Positions 8,568-19,038 are shown, counted from the stretch's first letter. The stretch: DNA of 64,000 nucleotides from Hydrogenophaga sp. PAMC20947 (GCF_004795855.1 NZ_CP039252.1:682001-746000); one strand, 5' to 3'. Notes: generated by a model not told the origin, from the letters alone. Made by a program: numbers and translations.

Positions 8568-9899
8568 ATGCCTCAATCCCTCAACGAACAACTGAGCCGC
8601 CAGCAGCAAATCGAAGCGCTGGAAAAAGACTGGGCCACCAACCCACGCTGGAAGGGTGTGAAGCGCGGTTACACCGCAGCCGACGTCGTGCGCCTGCGCG
8701 GCAGCATGAACATTGAGCACACCCTCGCCAAGCGCGGCGCAGAAAAGCTGTGGGACAAGATCAACGGCAGTTCCAAAAAAGGCTATGTGAACGCATTCGG
8801 TGCGATCAGCGCCGGTCAAGCCATGCAGCAGGCCAAAGCAGGCCTGGAAGCGGTGTATCTCTCGGGCTGGCAGGTCGCCGCCGATGGCAACTCCAGCGAA
8901 ACCATGTACCCCGACCAGTCGCTGTACGCCTACGACTCGGTGCCCACCATGGTTCGCCGCATCAACAACACGTTCAAGCGCGCTGATGAAATCCAGTGGG
9001 GCCGTGGCGTCGAGCCAGGTTCGAAAGAGTTCATCGACTACTTCCTGCCCATCGTGGCCGATGCTGAGGCCGGTTTCGGCGGCGTGCTCAACGCTTTCGA
9101 GTTGATGAAGAACATGATCACGGCAGGCGCTGCCGGTGTTCACTTCGAAGACCAGCTGGCCGCAGTGAAGAAGTGCGGTCACATGGGTGGCAAGGTGCTG
9201 GTGCCAACCCGTGAAGCCTGCGAAAAGCTGATCTCTGCGCGCTTTGCCGCCGACGTCATGGGTGTGTCCACCATCGTGCTGGCCCGCACCGATGCAGAAG
9301 CAGCCAACCTCATCACCAGCGACCACGATGCCAACGACAAGCCATTCCTGACCGGTGAGCGCACGCCTGAAGGCTTCTACCGTGTGAAAAACGGTCTGGA
9401 GCAGTCGATCAGCCGTGGTGTGGCTTACGCCCCCTATGCCGATCTGGTGTGGTGCGAGACGGGTGTGCCCGATATCGGTTTTGCCCGCGAATTCGCGCAA
9501 GCCGTGCACGCCGCTTGCCCTGGCAAGTTGCTCAGCTACAACTGCTCGCCTTCGTTCAACTGGAAAAAGAACCTCAACGACAAGCAGATCGCTTCTTTCC
9601 AGGAAGACCTGTCTGCGCTGGGTTACAAGTTCCAGTTCATCACACTGGCCGGTATCCACATCAACTGGTTCAACACCTTCAAGTTCGCCAAAGCCTATGC
9701 CCAGGGCGAAGGCATGAAGCATTACACCGAAATGGTGCAAGAGCCTGAATTCGCTGCGCGTGAGCAGGGTTACACGTTCGTGTCGCACCAGCAAGAAGTG
9801 GGTGCGGGCTACTTCGACGACGTGACCACGGTGATTCAAGGTGGTGCGTCCAGCGTGAAGGCCTTGACCGGCTCGACCGAAGAAGAGCAGTTCCACTGA
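8568..9899 (+). CDS. aceA: isocitrate lyase
   Basis: The enzyme cleaves isocitrate to glyoxylate and succinate, the first step of the glyoxylate shunt, in the cytoplasm. The 443-residue product from ATG 8568 ([22 protein letters not shown]) matches the usual start. GGAG lies in the leader 10 bases before it. The catalytic motif KKCGHMGGK is present near residue 205, and the metal-site residues in [10 protein letters not shown] come before it. Downstream the gene ends in an intrinsic terminator, so it is monocistronic. Growth on acetate or fatty acids is the expected inducing condition. Confidence 0.97.
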   Translation: MPQSLNEQLSRQQQIEALEKDWATNPRWKGVKRGYTAADVVRLRGSMNIEHTLAKRGAEKLWDKINGSSKKGYVNAFGAISAGQAMQQAKAGLEAVYLSGWQVAADGNSSETMYPDQSLYAYDSVPTMVRRINNTFKRADEIQWGRGVEPGSKEFIDYFLPIVADAEAGFGGVLNAFELMKNMITAGAAGVHFEDQLAAVKKCGHMGGKVLVPTREACEKLISARFAADVMGVSTIVLARTDAEAANLITSDHDANDKPFLTGERTPEGFYRVKNGLEQSISRGVAYAPYADLVWCETGVPDIGFAREFAQAVHAACPGKLLSYNCSPSFNWKKNLNDKQIASFQEDLSALGYKFQFITLAGIHINWFNTFKFAKAYAQGEGMKHYTEMVQEPEFAAREQGYTFVSHQQEVGAGYFDDVTTVIQGGASSVKALTGSTEEEQFH

Positions 9900-9946
9900 C
9901 CTCGCCGGCGGGCTTTCTGAGCCCGCAGGTTTGATCCGAGGAGTCG

Positions 9947-9983
9947 CACCCTGGCGCACACCGTGTGTCCAGGGTGTTTTTTT
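9947..9983 (+). terminator. intrinsic terminator after aceA
   Basis: The stem CACCCTGG (9947-9954) with CCAGGGTG (9969-9976) is followed by seven T's. It lies 47 bp after the aceA stop. Confidence 0.9.
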
Positions 9984-10087
9984 GTCGCCAATATCCGACA
10001 ACAGATGGTTTCAATTTCGGCTTGGCGTGTGACAATCAAAAGAGGTGGGTAATTGAACTGCGCCAGACATCAAAAGGAGAGATCCAA

Positions 10088-10474
10088 GTGCTGAAGAACT
10101 GGAAACTGGGTATCGTGTTGGCCGCTGCGGCCGTCCTGGGTGCTTGCGGTGGGGGTGGAGATCCCACGCCGCGTGGTGCGATCGCCGTAGATGCCGGTAA
10201 TAGCGTGGGTGCGATTGTGGTTAGCTACACGTCCCAAGCCGAAGCCAATGGGGATGCATTGGGCGAGTGTGGGCTGGCAGGCTGCTCGGTGGTGTTGGAG
10301 TTTTCGGGCAATGGAACTTGTGGATCGCTCGCGTTTAGCAGCAATGGGGCATACGGCGTTGCCAGCGGCTCCTCCAAGGAAGAAGCTGACACGCGTGCTG
10401 TTCAGTCGTGCGCAAATCGTGGTGGTGCGTCCTGTACGATTCCCACTTCGCTTCGCACGCAGCAATGCAATTGA
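10088..10474 (+). CDS. DUF4189-type lipoprotein
   Basis: The 128-residue protein has a lipoprotein signal peptide (basic start LKNWK, hydrophobic IVLAAAAVLGAC) with lipobox LGAC at about residue 20, followed by a glycine run. The mature part (GAIAVDAGNSVGAIVVSY, later C..C.VVLEF, CGSLAF, KEEADTRAVQSC) matches the DUF4189 pattern with paired cysteines. The function of that domain is unknown; some are suspected carbohydrate or inhibitor folds. GTG 10088 is chosen because AAAGGAGAG lies upstream. The frame is open earlier, back into the aceA terminator. Confidence 0.8.
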   Translation: MLKNWKLGIVLAAAAVLGACGGGGDPTPRGAIAVDAGNSVGAIVVSYTSQAEANGDALGECGLAGCSVVLEFSGNGTCGSLAFSSNGAYGVASGSSKEEADTRAVQSCANRGGASCTIPTSLRTQQCN

Positions 10475-10610
10475 CCCACTGGTCGATGCGGCAACTGCGA
10501 AGTGGATGTGTTTTGGCCGGGACAAGAATGCTGTGAATGAGCGGTCGCATTGTGTTCAAGTTGCGAGCGATAGAATGAGAGCAGCGTCTGAGAAACAGGC
10601 AGGAGTGTTC

Positions 10611-10646
10611 ATGACACTCCGAACTTGGGTTCGGCCTCTTTGGTGA
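10611..10646 (+). CDS. candidate thrS leader peptide (MTLRTWVRPLW)
   Basis: This 11-codon ORF begins at ATG 10611 with AGGAG six bases upstream, a better ribosome site than many full genes here. It contains two Thr codons. It ends 37 bp before a terminator-like hairpin that itself lies just ahead of thrS. The arrangement resembles ribosome-mediated attenuation of an aminoacyl-tRNA synthetase gene. It is a prediction: the Thr density is modest (2 of 11) and two Trp and two Arg codons are also present. Confidence 0.4.
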   Translation: MTLRTWVRPLW

Positions 10647-10682
10647 TGTCCTGACCTGCTTGCCTGGTTTTCTTTCAATCTG

Positions 10683-10708
10683 AAAGCGCGGTTTTACCCG
10701 CGCTTTTT
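10683..10708 (+). terminator. terminator/attenuator hairpin in the thrS leader
   Basis: A 9-bp stem (AAAGCGCGG 10683-10691 with CCGCGCTTT 10698-10706) is followed by TTTTTC. It ends 19 bp before the thrS ATG. Upstream, AAACAGGCAGG (about 10593) can pair imperfectly with the region near 10656-10670, which might form an alternative structure. It may be an attenuator, or a terminator for the preceding gene. Confidence 0.6.
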
Positions 10709-10726
10709 CTATTTTCTAACGACACC

Positions 10727-12634
10727 ATGTTGCATATCACCCTCCCCGATGGCTCCCAGCGCAAATTCCCCGGACCGGTCACGGTGGCCGAAGTGGCGGC
10801 TTCCATCGGTTCGGGTCTTGCCAAAGCTGCACTCGCTGGCAAAGTCGGCGAAAAGATTGTGGACACCAGCTTCCAGATCACCGAAGACTCTCCGCTGGCG
10901 ATCATCACGGCGAAAGATGCCGATGGTTTGGGTGTGATTCGGCACTCAACGGCCCATTTGCTGGCCTACGCCGTCAAAGACCTGTTTCCCGAGGCGCAGG
11001 TCACGATTGGTCCGGTGATCGAAAACGGTTTCTTTTATGATTTTTCATACAAGCGGCCTTTCACCCCCGAAGATCTGGTCGCGATTGAAAAGCGCATGAC
11101 CGAGCTGGCCGCCAAAGACGAGCCGGTCACACGCCGGGTCCTGCCCCGCGACGAGGCGGTCGCCTATTTCAAAGGCTTGGGTGAGCACTACAAGGCCGAA
11201 ATCATTGCCAGTATTCCGGGCAACGAAGATGTGAGCCTCTACCGCGAAGGTGCGTTTGAAGACCTCTGCCGCGGCCCGCACGTGCCCAGCACCGGCAAGC
11301 TCAAACATTTCAAATTGATGAAAGTCGCCGGCGCTTATTGGCGGGGGGACCACCGCAATGAAATGTTGCAGCGCATTTACGGCACCGCCTGGGCCACCAA
11401 GGATGAGCTGCAGCAGCACCTGACCATGATTGAAGAGGCCGAGAAGCGCGACCACCGCAAACTCGGTCGCGAGCTCGATCTCTTCCATATCGATGAGCAT
11501 TCGCCCGGCACCGTGTTCTGGCATCCCAAGGGCTGGAGTGTGTGGCAAGAGGTCGAGCAGTACATGCGCCGTGTGTACCGCGACAACGGCTACCAGGAGG
11601 TCAAAGGCCCGCAGATTCTGGACAAGGGTCTTTGGGAAAAAACAGGCCATTGGGACAAGTACCGCGACAACATGTTCACGACGGAAAGCGAAAAGCGCGA
11701 GTACGCCCTGAAGCCCATGAACTGTCCGGGTCACATCCAGATTTTTAAACAGGGCATCAAGAGTTACCGGGATTTGCCATTGCGCTATGGTGAGTTTGGC
11801 CAATGTCACCGCAATGAGCCGTCCGGCGGCTTGCACGGCATCATGCGCGTGCGCGCTTTCACGCAGGACGACGGCCATATCTTCTGTACCGAAGACATGA
11901 TCCTGCCCGAATGTGTGGCCTACACCGAGTTGTTGCAGAAGGTTTACAAGGACTTCGGTTTTACCAACATCATCTACAAGGTGGCCACGCGCCCTGAGGC
12001 GCGTATCGGCAGTGATGAAAGCTGGGACAAGGCCGAGCACGCCTTGATCGAGAGCCTGCGCCGCTCGGGCTGCGAATTCGAGATCTCACCGGGTGAGGGC
12101 GCCTTCTATGGCCCGAAAATCGAATACACGCTCAAGGACGCGATTGGGCGTCAATGGCAGTGCGGCACCATGCAGGTCGATTTTTTCATGACCGAACGGC
12201 TGGACGCCGAGTATGTGGGAGAAGACGGTGCGCGGCACCGCCCGGTGATGCTGCACCGCGCCATCGTCGGCAGCCTGGAGCGTTTCATCGGGATTCTCAT
12301 CGAAGAACATGCGGGAGCGTTGCCTGTTTGGCTGGCGCCTGTGCAGGTGGCGGTGCTCAATATCACCGATTCCCAGGCCGATTACTGTCGCGAAATCACC
12401 AAGGCGTTGCAAAATCAAGGGCTTAGGGTGGAGGCCGATCTGCGCAACGAGAAGATTACGTATAAAATACGGGAGCACGCGTTGCAAAAGCCACCTTACA
12501 TCCTTGTCGTGGGCGACAAAGAGAAGGCGGCTGGTGCTGTGGCGGTGCGGGCTCGAGGCAATAAAGACCTCGGTGTCATGTCGCTGGAAGACTTTTCCAA
12601 ATTGATCGCGGCAGACGTTTCATCCAAAGTTTGA
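10727..12634 (+). CDS. thrS: threonyl-tRNA synthetase
   Basis: This 635-residue class II synthetase charges tRNA-Thr in the cytoplasm. The N-terminal TGS domain ([20 protein letters not shown]) is followed by an editing domain with [11 protein letters not shown] and the Cys-containing [10 protein letters not shown]. The class II core has MNCPGHI, whose Cys is a zinc ligand; the family's other two ligands are His. Late in the core is [14 protein letters not shown], and the C-terminal anticodon-binding domain begins around residue 540. Full length. It leads the conserved thrS-infC-rpmI-rplT-pheS-pheT block. Confidence 0.98.
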   Translation: MLHITLPDGSQRKFPGPVTVAEVAASIGSGLAKAALAGKVGEKIVDTSFQITEDSPLAIITAKDADGLGVIRHSTAHLLAYAVKDLFPEAQVTIGPVIENGFFYDFSYKRPFTPEDLVAIEKRMTELAAKDEPVTRRVLPRDEAVAYFKGLGEHYKAEIIASIPGNEDVSLYREGAFEDLCRGPHVPSTGKLKHFKLMKVAGAYWRGDHRNEMLQRIYGTAWATKDELQQHLTMIEEAEKRDHRKLGRELDLFHIDEHSPGTVFWHPKGWSVWQEVEQYMRRVYRDNGYQEVKGPQILDKGLWEKTGHWDKYRDNMFTTESEKREYALKPMNCPGHIQIFKQGIKSYRDLPLRYGEFGQCHRNEPSGGLHGIMRVRAFTQDDGHIFCTEDMILPECVAYTELLQKVYKDFGFTNIIYKVATRPEARIGSDESWDKAEHALIESLRRSGCEFEISPGEGAFYGPKIEYTLKDAIGRQWQCGTMQVDFFMTERLDAEYVGEDGARHRPVMLHRAIVGSLERFIGILIEEHAGALPVWLAPVQVAVLNITDSQADYCREITKALQNQGLRVEADLRNEKITYKIREHALQKPPYILVVGDKEKAAGAVAVRARGNKDLGVMSLEDFSKLIAADVSSKV

Positions 12635-12752
12635 TTCTCCAAACGGTTCGGTTGATGCCCCCACGGCTGTGGCGCACGGCGTTGGTGCGCCCGGCTTTGC
12701 GCTTTGTGCTCAGGGCCTTTTTGTTTAACTGGCCCACACGAAGGAACTCACC

Positions 12753-13346
12753 ATAGCTACCAACTTTCGCGATCGCCGCCACCGTGAAGAGCGCGCACAT
12801 CGACTGAACCGTGAAATCATGGCCCCAGAGGTGCGCCTCAATGGCCCCGAAAACGAGCCGCTGGGTATCGTCAGTTTGCAGGATGCGCTGCGCATGGCGG
12901 GTGAGGCTGATGTTGATCTGGTCGAAATTGCCGCCACTGCCGTGCCGCCTGTCTGCCGGTTGATGGATTACGGCAAATTCAAGTACCAAGAACAGAAAAA
13001 AGCCGCAGAAGCCAAGGCGAAGCAGACGGTCATTGAGATCAAGGAAGTCAAGTTTCGCCCGGGCACCGATGATGGTGACTACAACATCAAGATGCGCAAT
13101 ATCCGGCGCTTTCTCGACGATGGTGACAAGTGCAAGATCACGCTGCGTTTTCGCGGTCGTGAGATCACGCACCAGGAATTGGGTTTGGCGTTGCTCAACC
13201 GCATTCGTGATGAGCTGGCCGATGTGATCGTGGTGGAGCAGTTTCCGAAGCTGGAAGGCCGCCAGATGATCATGATGATTGCGCCGGGCCGCAAGAAACC
13301 AGCTGCGGCCAAAGCCGTTGTTGAAGGAAGCTCGTCAGCCTCCTGA
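12753..13346 (+). CDS. infC: translation initiation factor IF-3, ATA start
   Basis: IF-3 binds the 30S subunit and enforces correct start-codon choice. The frame continues upstream of the first ATG (12819) with conserved IF-3 N-terminal residues [21 protein letters not shown]. It begins at ATA 12753 with GAAGGAAC upstream, giving 197 residues. Rare AUU/AUC/AUA starts are a known hallmark of infC that allows IF-3 to repress its own translation. Later landmarks are [15 protein letters not shown] and the C-terminal [11 protein letters not shown]. It follows thrS by 118 bp. Confidence 0.93.
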   Translation: MATNFRDRRHREERAHRLNREIMAPEVRLNGPENEPLGIVSLQDALRMAGEADVDLVEIAATAVPPVCRLMDYGKFKYQEQKKAAEAKAKQTVIEIKEVKFRPGTDDGDYNIKMRNIRRFLDDGDKCKITLRFRGREITHQELGLALLNRIRDELADVIVVEQFPKLEGRQMIMMIAPGRKKPAAAKAVVEGSSSAS

Positions 13347-13436
13347 GAGGGTGGGTTGACCGGAAGATCAAGATTGGACGGGCAGGGTAGTCTCCTGCTG
13401 GTTCGAGGCGAAAGGGTGCAAGCCACGACGCCGAAC

Positions 13437-13458
13437 TGAACCGCCGCAAGGGGGTTCA
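13437..13458 (+). promoter_or_regulatory. hairpin in the rpmI leader
   Basis: TGAACC-g-CC closed by a GCAA tetraloop pairs with GG-g-GGTTCA, a 22-base near-symmetrical hairpin in the 191-bp infC-rpmI spacer. In many bacteria L20 represses rpmI-rplT by binding RNA structure here. This hairpin could belong to such a leader. There is no T run, so it is not a terminator. Confidence 0.4.
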
Positions 13459-13537
13459 TCAAAAGTGGCTCGGGGCCAACAAGACTGCGAATAGGTTCGC
13501 AGGCGCCTCACGAGCACAAATGAAAAGGAGCATGAAG

Positions 13538-13741
13538 ATGCCCAAAATGAAGACCAAGAGCAGCGCGAAGAAGCGATTTCGCGTTCGTCCAGGTGGCACC
13601 GTCAAGCGCGGTCAAGCCTTCAAACGTCACATTCTGACCAAGAAGACCACCAAGAACAAGCGCCACTTGCGTGGAACAGTGACTGTGCATGACTCGAATA
13701 TGGGTTCTTTGTCACAGATGCTGCCCGGCATGGGTATTTGA
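13538..13741 (+). CDS. rpmI: 50S ribosomal protein L35
   Basis: The 67-residue basic protein begins [20 protein letters not shown] and contains [17 protein letters not shown], typical of bL35. ATG 13538 is used, with AAAAGGAG 9 bases upstream; ATGs at 13520 and 13532 lie in the Shine-Dalgarno region. It precedes rplT by 24 bp. Confidence 0.98.
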   Translation: MPKMKTKSSAKKRFRVRPGGTVKRGQAFKRHILTKKTTKNKRHLRGTVTVHDSNMGSLSQMLPGMGI

Positions 13742-13765
13742 TCAACGACGAACAAGGAGTAATTC

Positions 13766-14125
13766 ATGCCTCGCGTCAAACGTGGTGTCACGGCTCGTGC
13801 CCGACACAAAAAAGTTCTAGCCCTTGCAAAAGGTTTCCGCGGTCGCCGCGGTAACGTCTTCCGCATCGCCAAACAGGCGGTGATGAAGGCCGGTCAGTAT
13901 GCCTACCGTGACCGCCGCAACAAAAAGCGCGTCTTCCGTCGCTTGTGGATCGCGCGTATCAACGCCGGTGCACGTGCTTGCGGCCTGACGTACAGCCAGT
14001 TCGCCAATGGCCTGAAGAAGGCTCAGATCGAAATCGACCGCAAGGTTCTGGCTGATCTGGCCGTCAACGACCCGGCTGCCTTCGGCAGCATCGTGGAACA
14101 GGTCAAAGCCAAGCTGGCCGCTTGA
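13766..14125 (+). CDS. rplT: 50S ribosomal protein L20
   Basis: The 119-residue bL20 ([37 protein letters not shown]) is an early 50S assembly protein. It often represses translation of rpmI-rplT. AAGGAG lies just before the ATG. It is followed by the intrinsic terminator at 14183-14233. Confidence 0.98.
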   Translation: MPRVKRGVTARARHKKVLALAKGFRGRRGNVFRIAKQAVMKAGQYAYRDRRNKKRVFRRLWIARINAGARACGLTYSQFANGLKKAQIEIDRKVLADLAVNDPAAFGSIVEQVKAKLAA

Positions 14126-14182
14126 TTCACGACGGGCCTCCTGACGTGATCGAAAGATCGCGGGCGGAGGCACCAGTCGCTT

Positions 14183-14233
14183 AAAGGGGTTGAGGCTTGA
14201 GGGATTTCCCTCGCGGCGCTCAACCCCTTTTTT
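14183..14233 (+). terminator. intrinsic terminator between rplT and pheS
   Basis: A perfect 12-bp stem (AAAGGGGTTGAG 14183-14194 with CTCAACCCCTTT 14219-14230) continues into TTT. The 24-base loop contains a small inner stem (GAGGGATTTCCCTC). I looked for a Phe-rich leader peptide like E. coli pheM and found none, so this ends the infC-rpmI-rplT message and pheS probably has its own promoter or relies on read-through. Confidence 0.88.
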
Positions 14234-14268
14234 ATTGCATTTCAGCAAACGAACACGATTCAAACAAC

Positions 14269-15342
14269 ATGAACGAGTTGGACGCCCTGGCCCAGAGTGC
14301 TCGCGAAGCTTTCGCACAAGCCGCTACACCGGCCGATCTGGAGAACGCCAAAGCCCTCTTTATTGGCAAGGCCGGCCGCATCACCGAACTCATGAAGGGG
14401 TTGGCCGCTTTGCCGGTCGACGAGAAAAAGGCGCGGGGCGCTCAGATCAACCAGGCCAAGCAAGCTATTGAAGCGGCTTTGTCTGAGCGTCGTCAGGCCC
14501 TGGCCGACGCGGAGCTGGAGCTTCAGCTCAAGGCTGAAGCGCTGGATGTGAGTTTGCCTGGCCGCCAGCGTGGGCAGGGGGGGCTGCACCCGGTGAGCCT
14601 GACGCAAGAACGGATTGAGGCGGTTTTTGGTTCCATGGGCTTTGACGTGGCTGAGGGTCCGGAGATTGAATCCGACTGGTACAGCTTTACCTCGCTCAAC
14701 AGTCCGCCGAACCATCCTGCGCGTTCGATGCAGGACACCTTTTATATCGATGGCAAGGGGGCCGATGGCATTTCGCTGAACCTGCGACCCCATACCAGCC
14801 CCATGCAAGTGCGTTACGTGCATGCCCATGTGCGTCGGCATGGCGACGGTTTTGATCCCCGTTCGGGGGCGCTGTTCAGTGGGGCTATGCCTGAAGTGCG
14901 TGTTATTGCACCGGGTCGCACCTATCGAGTCGACAGCGACGCCACGCATTCGCCCATGTTCCATCAGTGTGAAGGCCTTTGGGTGGGGGAGAACGTGAGC
15001 TTCAAAGACCTCAAGGTGGTCTTCACAAATTTCTGCCGAACTTTCTTTGAGAGCGAAGACCTGGTGTTGCGATTCCGACCCAGTTTCTTTCCGTTCACAG
15101 AGCCCAGCGCCGAGATCGATATCCAGTTTCAAAGCGGACCGTTGTCGGGGCGCTGGCTGGAAGTCGCTGGCTCTGGCCAAGTTCATCCGAACGTGATTCG
15201 CAACATGGGCCTGGATCCGGAGCGCTATATCGGTTTTGCCTTTGGCATGGGCATGGACCGGTTCACGATGTTGCGATACGGCGTGAACGACCTTCGCCTG
15301 TTCTTTGACGGCGATATCCGTTTCCTGAGTCAATTCCGATGA
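14269..15342 (+). CDS. pheS: phenylalanyl-tRNA synthetase alpha subunit
   Basis: The 357-residue catalytic subunit of the alpha2beta2 class II enzyme begins at ATG 14269 ([18 protein letters not shown]). An N-terminal coiled-coil region (about residues 1-90) is followed by the class II core: [42 protein letters not shown] and the terminal [17 protein letters not shown]. The length is normal. It is followed by pheT after 114 bp. Confidence 0.97.
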   Translation: MNELDALAQSAREAFAQAATPADLENAKALFIGKAGRITELMKGLAALPVDEKKARGAQINQAKQAIEAALSERRQALADAELELQLKAEALDVSLPGRQRGQGGLHPVSLTQERIEAVFGSMGFDVAEGPEIESDWYSFTSLNSPPNHPARSMQDTFYIDGKGADGISLNLRPHTSPMQVRYVHAHVRRHGDGFDPRSGALFSGAMPEVRVIAPGRTYRVDSDATHSPMFHQCEGLWVGENVSFKDLKVVFTNFCRTFFESEDLVLRFRPSFFPFTEPSAEIDIQFQSGPLSGRWLEVAGSGQVHPNVIRNMGLDPERYIGFAFGMGMDRFTMLRYGVNDLRLFFDGDIRFLSQFR

Positions 15343-15456
15343 CCCCCTGCGCCGCTTCGCGCCGCCCGCCAGAGAGCAGCACCTGCGGCCTGGCCAAGCC
15401 AGATCCGCGGTGTTCCTGAACGAAGTCCTTGCCGCACCAACGTACCGAGTCCATTC

Positions 15457-17886
15457 ATGCAGTTTCCTGAATCCTGGTTGCGCAGTTTCTGCAACCCCAA
15501 CATGTCCAGCCAGCAGTTGGCCGATACCTTGACCATGGCGGGTCTGGAGGTGGAAGAGCTGACGCCCGTGGCGCCACCTTTCACCGGAATTGTTGTGGGG
15601 CAAATCCTGTCCGCTGAACAGCATCCCAACGCCGACCGCCTGCGCGTGTGCCAGGTGGATGTCGGACAGGCCGCGCCGCTGAATATCGTTTGTGGCGCAC
15701 CGAACGCTCGCGTGGGCATCAAGGTCCCTTGTGCCACGGTGGGCGCCGAGTTGCCTCCGGGCGAAGACGGCAAGCCGTTCAAGATCAAACTGGGCAAATT
15801 GCGTGGTGTGGAGAGTCAGGGCATGTTGTGCTCTGCCAAAGAGCTTCAGACTTCGGAAGAGAGTGACGGCTTGCTGGAGCTGGCTGAAGATGCTGTGGTG
15901 GGCCGGGATATCCGAGAGCAGCTGTCGCTGGACGACATGCTGTTCACCCTCAAACTCACACCTAACCTGGCGCACTGCCTGAGTGTTTACGGCATTGCGC
16001 GCGAGGTGTCCGCGTTGACGGGTGCACCTTTGCTGCAACCCACGTTTCCGGCCGTTGCGGCCACGCTGACCGACCGGTTGCCTGTTGACGTTCAGGACAA
16101 GGACCTTTGTGGGCGTTTCAGTGGGCGTGTGGTGCGTGGCGTGAATACGCGCGTACAAACGCCTGCATGGATGATCGACAGGCTGGCCCGATGTGGGCAG
16201 CGCAGCGTGTCGCCGCTGGTGGATATTTCAAACTACGTGATGTTTGAGCTGGGTCGTCCTTCGCACATCTTCGATCTGGACAAGATCCATGGTGGATTGC
16301 AGGTGCGATGGGGCAAACCAGGAGAGCAACTCAAGCTGCTCAACGGCAACACGGTGTCGGTTGATGCGCAGGTGGGAGTGATCGCAGACGATCAGGCTGT
16401 GGAGTCGCTCGCTGGCATCATGGGCGGAGATGCCACAGCGGTATCCGACGAAACAACCCATATATTCATTGAGGCCGCATTCTGGTGGCCGCAGGCCATT
16501 GCCGGTCGCTCGCGTCGATTCAATTTCAGCACCGATGCTGGCCACCGTTTTGAGCGGGGTGTGGATCCGTCCACCACCGTCGAGCATGTTGAGCGGATCA
16601 CGCAACTGGTGCTGGACATTTGTGGTGGGCAGGCGGGACCGCTGGACGACCAGACGCTGGCGCTGCCTGAAGGCAAGCCGGTTACCTTGCGCGTGGCGCG
16701 AGCGGTCAAAGTGATTGGCATGCCGCTCACGCAGGAACAGTGCGCTGGTGCGTTGCGCCGCCTGGGCCTGGATGTGAGCGAGGGCGATGGCACGGTTACC
16801 GTGGCACCGCCAGCTTTCCGCTTTGATTTGCAGATCGAAGAAGATTTGATCGAAGAGGTGGCACGGATCATCGGGTACGAGATGTTGCCCGAGACGCCGC
16901 CACTCGCGCCCATCACGCCCAAGCTTCGCGTGGAATCGCGCCGGGGGCCGTTTGCTGTGCGCCGGCAGCTGGCCCAGCTGGGCTATCAGGAAACCATCAA
17001 CTTCAGCTTTGTCGAAGCCCGTTGGGAGCAGGAGCTCGCGGGCAATCCTGAACCGGTGAAGTTGCTCAACCCCATCGCCAGCCAGATGAGCGTCATGCGT
17101 TCCTCGTTGCTGGGCAGCCTGATGGCGGCGTTGAAGTTCAACCTGGACCGCAAGGCCGAGCGGGTGCGGCTGTTTGAGGTGGGCCGCGTGTTTTTCAAGG
17201 ATGCCTCGGTCAAGGACAGTGACACCACGGTGGCAGGATTCCATCAGCCCATGCGTGTGGCGGGTTTGACCTATGGGCCAGCCGATGCCGTTCAATGGGG
17301 CGTGAGCTCGCGCGGTGCGGATTTCTTCGACATCAAGGGTGAAGTGCAGGCATTGCTCGCACCTTTGCAGGTGGAGTTTCGCGTGGGTGATCACCCCGCC
17401 ATGCACCCTGGCCGCTGTGCGGCCGTGTGGCGGGAGGGCGAGTGCATCGGACACGTTGGGGAGTTACACCCCAAATGGCGCCAGGGTTACGAGCTGCCCC
17501 AGGCGCCGCTGATGTTTGAGCTTTCGCTGGAGGCGGTGCTTGCCCGTGAGGTGCCGGTGTTCCAGGCAGTGAGTCGCCATCAACCCGTGGAGCGCGATCT
17601 GGCGATCGTGGTCAAGGAGTCTGTGACCCACGCCGCGGTGATGCAAGCCATTCGCAGCGCGGACAGCCTTTTGTTGCGTGATGCCTTGCTGTTCGACGTT
17701 TACCGCCCCAAGAAGGCCACGGACGCCTCGGTGAGCGGGAGTGTGGCGGCGGATGAGAAGAGCCTGGCGGTGAGGCTGGTGTTCTCGCGCGACGACGCTA
17801 CACTGACCGATGTCGAGATCGACCCGGTCGTGAAGATGGTGTTGGCTCAGCTGGAGCAACAGGTGGCAGCCCGACTGCGAGCCTGA
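15457..17886 (+). CDS. pheT: phenylalanyl-tRNA synthetase beta subunit
   Basis: The 809-residue beta subunit carries the EMAP/OB-fold tRNA-binding domain (residues about 40-150, [15 protein letters not shown]), the B3/B4 editing domain, the B5 domain ([15 protein letters not shown]), the pseudo-catalytic core, and a C-terminal FDX-ACB domain ([14 protein letters not shown] ... LLFDVYRP). Length and domain order are normal. It starts at ATG 15457. ihfA follows 14 bp later. Confidence 0.97.
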   Translation: MQFPESWLRSFCNPNMSSQQLADTLTMAGLEVEELTPVAPPFTGIVVGQILSAEQHPNADRLRVCQVDVGQAAPLNIVCGAPNARVGIKVPCATVGAELPPGEDGKPFKIKLGKLRGVESQGMLCSAKELQTSEESDGLLELAEDAVVGRDIREQLSLDDMLFTLKLTPNLAHCLSVYGIAREVSALTGAPLLQPTFPAVAATLTDRLPVDVQDKDLCGRFSGRVVRGVNTRVQTPAWMIDRLARCGQRSVSPLVDISNYVMFELGRPSHIFDLDKIHGGLQVRWGKPGEQLKLLNGNTVSVDAQVGVIADDQAVESLAGIMGGDATAVSDETTHIFIEAAFWWPQAIAGRSRRFNFSTDAGHRFERGVDPSTTVEHVERITQLVLDICGGQAGPLDDQTLALPEGKPVTLRVARAVKVIGMPLTQEQCAGALRRLGLDVSEGDGTVTVAPPAFRFDLQIEEDLIEEVARIIGYEMLPETPPLAPITPKLRVESRRGPFAVRRQLAQLGYQETINFSFVEARWEQELAGNPEPVKLLNPIASQMSVMRSSLLGSLMAALKFNLDRKAERVRLFEVGRVFFKDASVKDSDTTVAGFHQPMRVAGLTYGPADAVQWGVSSRGADFFDIKGEVQALLAPLQVEFRVGDHPAMHPGRCAAVWREGECIGHVGELHPKWRQGYELPQAPLMFELSLEAVLAREVPVFQAVSRHQPVERDLAIVVKESVTHAAVMQAIRSADSLLLRDALLFDVYRPKKATDASVSGSVAADEKSLAVRLVFSRDDATLTDVEIDPVVKMVLAQLEQQVAARLRA

Positions 17887-17900
17887 TCAGATCAATCCCT

Positions 17901-18242
17901 ATGGAGACCGCTTTGATGGAACTCGCTGTAGAGAGCCTGGAAACACCCGCCTTGACCAAGGCGCAGCTGGCTGAATTGCTCTTTGACCAGATTGGTTTGA
18001 ACAAGCGCGAGTCCAAGGACATGATTGACGCGTTTTTTGACTTGGTGACCGATAGTCTGGTCGAGGGCACCGATGTCAAGATTTCTGGTTTTGGCAATTT
18101 CCAGATCCGAACCAAAGCCGCTCGTCCGGGACGCAACCCGCGCACAGGTGAGCCCGTGGCGATTGAAGCGCGGCGCGTTGTGACGTTTCATGCAAGTCCG
18201 AAGCTGAAAGAACAGGTGCAGACCGCGATTGTGGGTACTTGA
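17901..18242 (+). CDS. ihfA: integration host factor alpha subunit
   Basis: The small DNA-bending HU-family protein forms a heterodimer with IhfB. It acts in recombination, replication, transcription and phage/island integration. The 113-residue product includes [20 protein letters not shown] and the DNA-intercalating arm region [23 protein letters not shown] 17901 is the longest start; ATG 17916, 9 bases after GGAG, would give 108 residues. The pheT-ihfA linkage is conserved across proteobacteria. IHF often assists tyrosine integrases such as the one at 41448. Confidence 0.96.
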   Translation: METALMELAVESLETPALTKAQLAELLFDQIGLNKRESKDMIDAFFDLVTDSLVEGTDVKISGFGNFQIRTKAARPGRNPRTGEPVAIEARRVVTFHASPKLKEQVQTAIVGT

Positions 18243-18414
18243 GCGGTAATCTTCTTTTGCATGCGATTTTTCGTTGCATGAAGCGCGCGGAGCTTTCACA
18301 ACGCTTGCGCTCCGCGACAAATGCAACAAATCGTAGGGAAATTTTGAGCAAGGCTCCCAGAGGTTGCCCAGTTAGAGTAAATTTCAAGGTTCGCACCGTA
18401 TCGCCTTGATTTTG

Positions 18415-18879
18415 ATGGAAAAAGCGCTCCCCCCAATCCCCGCCAAACGTTACTTCACCATCGGTGAGGTAGGGGATTTGTGTGGCGTCAAGCCTCACGT
18501 GCTGCGGTATTGGGAGCAAGAGTTTACCCAGCTGCGGCCCATGAAGCGGCGTGGCAACCGGCGCTACTACCAGCACCATGAGGTGCTGATGATCCGCCGG
18601 ATCCGAGAACTTTTGTATGAGCAAGGTTTCACGATCAGTGGTGCTCGCAACAAGCTGCAGGAGCTGGTCCAGGCCGATCGCGATAAACGCCGCCATGACG
18701 AAGTTGAAGAGGCGCTATCGCTGCCTGCCCTGGATGGGCACCATGCGGTTCCCGAAGGCATGAACCGGGCCTCTGTTGAGGCTGCTCAGGTCCCTTCGTC
18801 GGGTGCGGCCATGAGCAACTGGTTGGCAGTCCGGCAGGAATTGGTGGAAATTCGTGAACTTCTGAAGATCTCCATCTGA
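18415..18879 (+). CDS. MerR-family transcriptional regulator
   Basis: The 154-residue protein has an N-terminal MerR winged helix-turn-helix (RYFTIGEVGDLCGVKPHVLRYWEQEFTQLRPMKR, then NRRYYQHHEVLMIRRIRELL). A short C-terminal region has no cysteine metal site. ATG 18415 is used; a TTG nine bases upstream is also open. A MerR gene directly after ihfA is a standard proteobacterial arrangement, with unknown target genes. It ends 36 bp before the tRNA-Pro. Confidence 0.9.
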   Translation: MEKALPPIPAKRYFTIGEVGDLCGVKPHVLRYWEQEFTQLRPMKRRGNRRYYQHHEVLMIRRIRELLYEQGFTISGARNKLQELVQADRDKRRHDEVEEALSLPALDGHHAVPEGMNRASVEAAQVPSSGAAMSNWLAVRQELVEIRELLKISI

Positions 18880-18897
18880 AACGAGGATTTTAGTGGC

Positions 18898-18903
18898 TAT
18901 AAT
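18898..18903 (+). promoter_or_regulatory. -10 element of the tRNA-Pro gene
   Basis: TATAAT lies 12 bases upstream of the first tRNA base. No good -35 sequence is seen at the usual distance. Confidence 0.65.
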
Positions 18904-18914
18904 TCGAGGCTTGT

Positions 18915-18991
18915 CGGCGCGTAGCGCAGCCAGGTAGCGCACTTGCATGGGGTGCAAGGGGTCGCGAGTTCGAATCCCGCCGCGCCGACCA
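18915..18991 (+). tRNA. tRNA-Pro (anticodon GGG)
   Basis: The 77-nt cloverleaf has acceptor stem CGGCGCG/CGCGCCG, discriminator A and encoded CCA (18989-18991). The anticodon stem CTTGC/GCAAG encloses the loop ATGGGGT, which gives anticodon GGG. The T arm contains GTTCGAATC. The 3' 45 bases are repeated at 43095-43139, so the gene is the attachment site of an integrated island and stays intact at the left end. Confidence 0.96.
18947..18991. repeat. attL, 45-bp direct repeat in the 3' end of tRNA-Pro
   Basis: The segment from the anticodon loop to the CCA end recurs at 43095-43139 with one mismatch (C at 18963, A at 43111). The longest identical block is the last 28 bases. This is the classical footprint of a tyrosine-recombinase island in a tRNA gene. 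The element between the copies is 24.1 kb. Confidence 0.92.
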
Positions 18992-18999
18992 TATGAATC

Positions 19000-19038
19000 A
19001 AGGACTTAGAGCAGAAATGCTCTAAGTCCTTTCTTCTT
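19000..19038 (+). terminator. intrinsic terminator after tRNA-Pro
   Basis: A 14-bp perfect stem AAGGACTTAGAGCA (19000-19013) with TGCTCTAAGTCCTT (19018-19031) has a GAAA loop and is followed by TCTTCTTT. It lies inside the island's left end. Confidence 0.9.

Noticed and set aside
8475..10001. 508-codon minus-strand frame opposite aceA
   Set aside because: Shadow of isocitrate lyase; no recognisable domain.
14260..16158. 632-codon minus-strand open frame across pheS and pheT
   Set aside because: Antisense to two unmistakable synthetase genes; the translation is rich in His, Arg and Gln with no family signature, as expected from a high-GC antisense frame.
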